A stretch of 21,826 nucleotides of DNA from IMG/VR virus record IMGVR_UViG_3300009127_000109, positions 1 to 21,826 of that record; one strand, 5' to 3'. The translations under genes were made by a program, and so were the position numbers. Source of the stretch: a virus. The notes beneath the pieces are model-generated. The model saw only the letters and a program-made list of their open reading frames with translations. It ran no database searches and had not been told where the DNA came from. Shown here one piece after another: positions 20,059 through 21,826 of the stretch. The stretch's first letter is position 1. Each line of letters opens with the position of its first letter.

Positions 20059-20077
20059 TTAAAAAATTTAACAAACT
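20059..20077. repeat. AT-rich intergenic palindrome, copy 10
   Basis: TTAAAAAATTTAACAAACT is the exact reverse complement of AGTTTGTTAAATTTTTTAA in copy 6. It ends 10 bases before the ATG at 20088. Confidence 0.8.
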
Positions 20078-20087
20078 GGAGAATCTA

Positions 20088-20324
20088 ATGAACGAAGACT
20101 ACAAACCACGCTTTTCATTTGAGATTACTGAAGAACAAAAATTCCGTGCTGATAAGCTTCTTGACACCTATGGCCTACGCAAAGCCATCTTTGGCAGAAT
20201 ACTTGATGATGTTCTAGACATCATTGAAGAATACGGTGGGATGGCTATAGGTGTCATGATGAAGGGTAAGCCGAGGGAAATTATTCCTTCGATAAAAGGA
20301 GTAGAGGAGGTTGGGAAGAAATGA
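20088..20324 (+). CDS. Small ribbon-helix-helix-like protein (78 aa)
   Basis: Residues 6-50 read as a strand (KPRFSFEITEEQ) followed by two helices (KFRADKLLDTYGL and IFGRILDDVLDIIEEYG), the topology of small RHH regulators. The C-terminal 28 residues are basic. It could regulate nearby genes. The AT-rich palindrome directly upstream is a possible site, but this is inference. The stop overlaps the next start as ATGA. Confidence 0.65.
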   Translation: MNEDYKPRFSFEITEEQKFRADKLLDTYGLRKAIFGRILDDVLDIIEEYGGMAIGVMMKGKPREIIPSIKGVEEVGKK

Positions 20325-20515
20325 AATTAAAAAAGTTAATAAAGGATCTAGATAGAAGAACCCTTTATCTACATCATGGTAAGGCATGGGTAGTAAAGTC
20401 AGTTTGTAAAGAGCCATCTGTTACTATGATATGCATAGGCACCCATGAAAAAGTAAGTTTTGGAATAAATAGTTTACTCTCTAAAGAATTCAAAAGAATA
20501 AAGGAAAAGAAATAA
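20321..20515 (+). CDS. Small hypothetical protein (64 aa)
   Basis: Basic protein with strands TLYLHHGKAWVVKSVC and SVTMICIGTHEKVSFG and a lysine-rich C-terminus. The start overlaps the upstream stop (ATGA) with AGGAGG upstream, and its own stop overlaps the next start as TAATG. It is probably translated as part of a block with its neighbours. No family is recognised. Confidence 0.65.
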   Translation: MKLKKLIKDLDRRTLYLHHGKAWVVKSVCKEPSVTMICIGTHEKVSFGINSLLSKEFKRIKEKK

Positions 20516-20724
20516 TGGCTAACTTAGACGACTTAAACTACAAATCAATAACTGACATGGATGTAGATGAAGCACTTGAAACTATTCGTCAAATTCGCCT
20601 ATCTAGACGAATACCAGTTAAGAAAGTTACTAAGTCTACAATGAAGAAAAAGAAAAAAATGGCTCCAAAGGTAGACGCAAACCAAGCAGCTGAACTTTTA
20701 AAAATCTTAACTGGAGGTAAATAA
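20515..20724 (+). CDS. Small basic hypothetical protein (69 aa)
   Basis: An acidic N-terminal helix (DVDEALETIRQIRLSRRIP) leads into a lysine-rich linker (KKVTKSTMKKKKKMAPK) and a short C-terminal helix (ANQAAELLKILTGG). The linker suggests contact with DNA or RNA. It starts in the TAATG overlap and stops directly next to the ParB-methyltransferase start at 20725. No family is recognised. Confidence 0.65.
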   Translation: MANLDDLNYKSITDMDVDEALETIRQIRLSRRIPVKKVTKSTMKKKKKMAPKVDANQAAELLKILTGGK

Positions 20725-21826
20725 ATGTCTGAAATACAAGTTGGAAAGGTGGGAATGATCCCACTTGAATCTATTACTATCGGTGAACGTGCTAGACAAG
20801 AAATGGGTGACCTTGATAGTCTTGAAACTGATATGAAGGGAAGTGGTCTTATCTCACCACTTGCTGTTAAAGATAATAAAGATGGAACCTATTTACTCTT
20901 AGCTGGCGAACGCCGATTTACAGTTCTTAAGAAGAATAACATACAACAAATACCTGTCCGTATCTACGAACAAGATCTTTCACCTCTCGAAATGAAAATC
21001 ATTGAGAAGTCCGAAAACTTCCATCGCAAAGATATGGAATACTATGAGTTTGATGCATTGACTCTTGAAATCCATCAGATGAAACAACAACTTCATGGTG
21101 TGAAGGCTCCAGGTCCAGGTGATGGATGGAGTATGAAAGACACTGGCGAAACACTGGGTGTAACTGACGCTTCTGTCTCAATGGCAGTTAAACGAGCAGA
21201 AGCTCGTGAAGCATTTCCGGAATTGTTTGACAAATGTAAGACTGCTTCTGATGCATCTAAAGTAATTAAGAAAGTTGACGAAGCAATCGTTAAACAGACT
21301 ATTGCTCAGAAACTTGAAACACAAAGAAGTGATGGTACCTTGCAGCAACTAAGCAAGTGTTTTATTCTCAAAGATTTCTTTGAAGGCGTTAAGGAAATCC
21401 CTGATGAGGTAATGCACTTGGTGGAAATTGATCCTCCTTATGCTATTGATATTAAGAAGAAAAAGAAATCTGATGGTGAATCTCAGTATGCTTTAGAGGA
21501 TTATAATGAAATAGATATTGAAAAGTATCAAGTGTTTATTAGTAAAGTGTTCCAGGAATGCTACCGAGTCATGGCAACTCACTCATGGCTCATCTGTTGG
21601 TTTGCTCCTGAACCTTGGTTTGAAGTCATCTACAGGGAACTAAACAATGCAGGATTTAATACTTCTCGTATGTGTGGTATCTGGACAAAGCCTTCAGGTC
21701 AAACTATGCAACCTGATATCTACCTTGCTAATTCCTACGAGATGTTCTTCTATGCATGGAAAGGTAGACCAGCACTTAATAAAGCAGGTCGAAAGAATAT
21801 ATTTGAATTCTCACCTGTCTCACCAA
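20725..21826 (+). CDS. ParB-like domain fused to DNA methyltransferase (partial, at least 367 aa)
   Basis: The frame opens at ATG 20725 with GGAGG upstream and runs past the right edge. Residues 10-100 form a ParB/Srx-type N-terminal domain with LLLAGERRFTVLKK (57-70; GERR 61-64). Next is a predicted helix-turn-helix (about 136-160, ETLGVTDASVSMAV). Then a DNA methyltransferase with motif IV DPPY (236-239) begins, followed by YRVMATHSWLICWFAPEPWF. DPPY indicates an N6-adenine or N4-cytosine amino-methyltransferase. Such fusions are widespread in phages and may protect phage DNA or regulate packaging. The motif order after 239 cannot be checked because the gene is cut. Confidence 0.88.
   Translation, partial: MSEIQVGKVGMIPLESITIGERARQEMGDLDSLETDMKGSGLISPLAVKDNKDGTYLLLAGERRFTVLKKNNIQQIPVRIYEQDLSPLEMKIIEKSENFHRKDMEYYEFDALTLEIHQMKQQLHGVKAPGPGDGWSMKDTGETLGVTDASVSMAVKRAEAREAFPELFDKCKTASDASKVIKKVDEAIVKQTIAQKLETQRSDGTLQQLSKCFILKDFFEGVKEIPDEVMHLVEIDPPYAIDIKKKKKSDGESQYALEDYNEIDIEKYQVFISKVFQECYRVMATHSWLICWFAPEPWFEVIYRELNNAGFNTSRMCGIWTKPSGQTMQPDIYLANSYEMFFYAWKGRPALNKAGRKNIFEFSPVSP

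Overview
The window is a low-GC segment of a double-stranded DNA bacteriophage genome (or a phage-like element). The evidence is a run of small, tightly packed genes with phage families: an M15 endolysin, a terminase-small-subunit-like HTH protein, a Sak4-like RecA-fold ATPase, a DUF669-like protein, a RecB/Cas4-type nuclease, an ATP-dependent ligase, dCMP deaminase and a ParB-methyltransferase fusion. Promoters are textbook sigma-70. Ribosome sites are strong (AAAGGAGGTG, twice before TTG starts). This fits a bacterial host, but the host cannot be named from the sequence. No integrase or lysogeny repressor is visible. Both edges cut genes.

Left arm (1-6897, all minus strand). One operon starts at a consensus promoter at 6940-6968. 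It reads HTH/terminase-like protein, M15 endolysin, holin candidate, then a sugar cassette: GT2 glycosyltransferase, SDR sugar epimerase/dehydratase, two-domain GT2, GT-B glycosyltransferase and two SAM methyltransferases. It ends in a truncated gene that may encode a virion protein. Most junctions in the cassette overlap by 4-11 bp, so the genes look translationally coupled and probably build or attach a glycan.

Centre (6898-8180). A divergent control region is followed by a small, apparently strongly expressed gene (7333-7692). That gene has a 5' hairpin, a perfect 17-bp inverted repeat on either side and a strong terminator. Next comes about 420 bp of non-coding DNA holding some 22 octamers (core TGT every 8 bp). 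They form two composite modules of opposed arrays, each with a GTTTGTC-26 bp-GCAAAC centre, on either side of an AT-rich core. It adjoins a gene for a ribbon-helix-helix-like protein (8179-8844). This is the most striking element and looks like an origin, centromere or operator.

Right arm (8899-21826, all plus strand). A perfect TTGACA-17-TATAAT promoter leads an early/replication operon. It contains small unknown genes, a second strongly expressed small gene with its own promoter and terminator, DNA ligase, HIRAN, zinc-ribbon protein, RecB-type nuclease, DUF4326, TSCPD protein, Sak4-like ATPase, DUF669-like protein, an unusual tRNA-like cloverleaf, a membrane coiled-coil plus lipoprotein pair, a DUF1599-like protein, dCMP deaminase, a UDP-sulfoquinovose-synthase-like enzyme, a small RHH-like protein and the ParB-methyltransferase fusion. 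About ten copies of an AT-rich palindrome recur between genes in both arms, mostly just upstream of ribosome binding sites.
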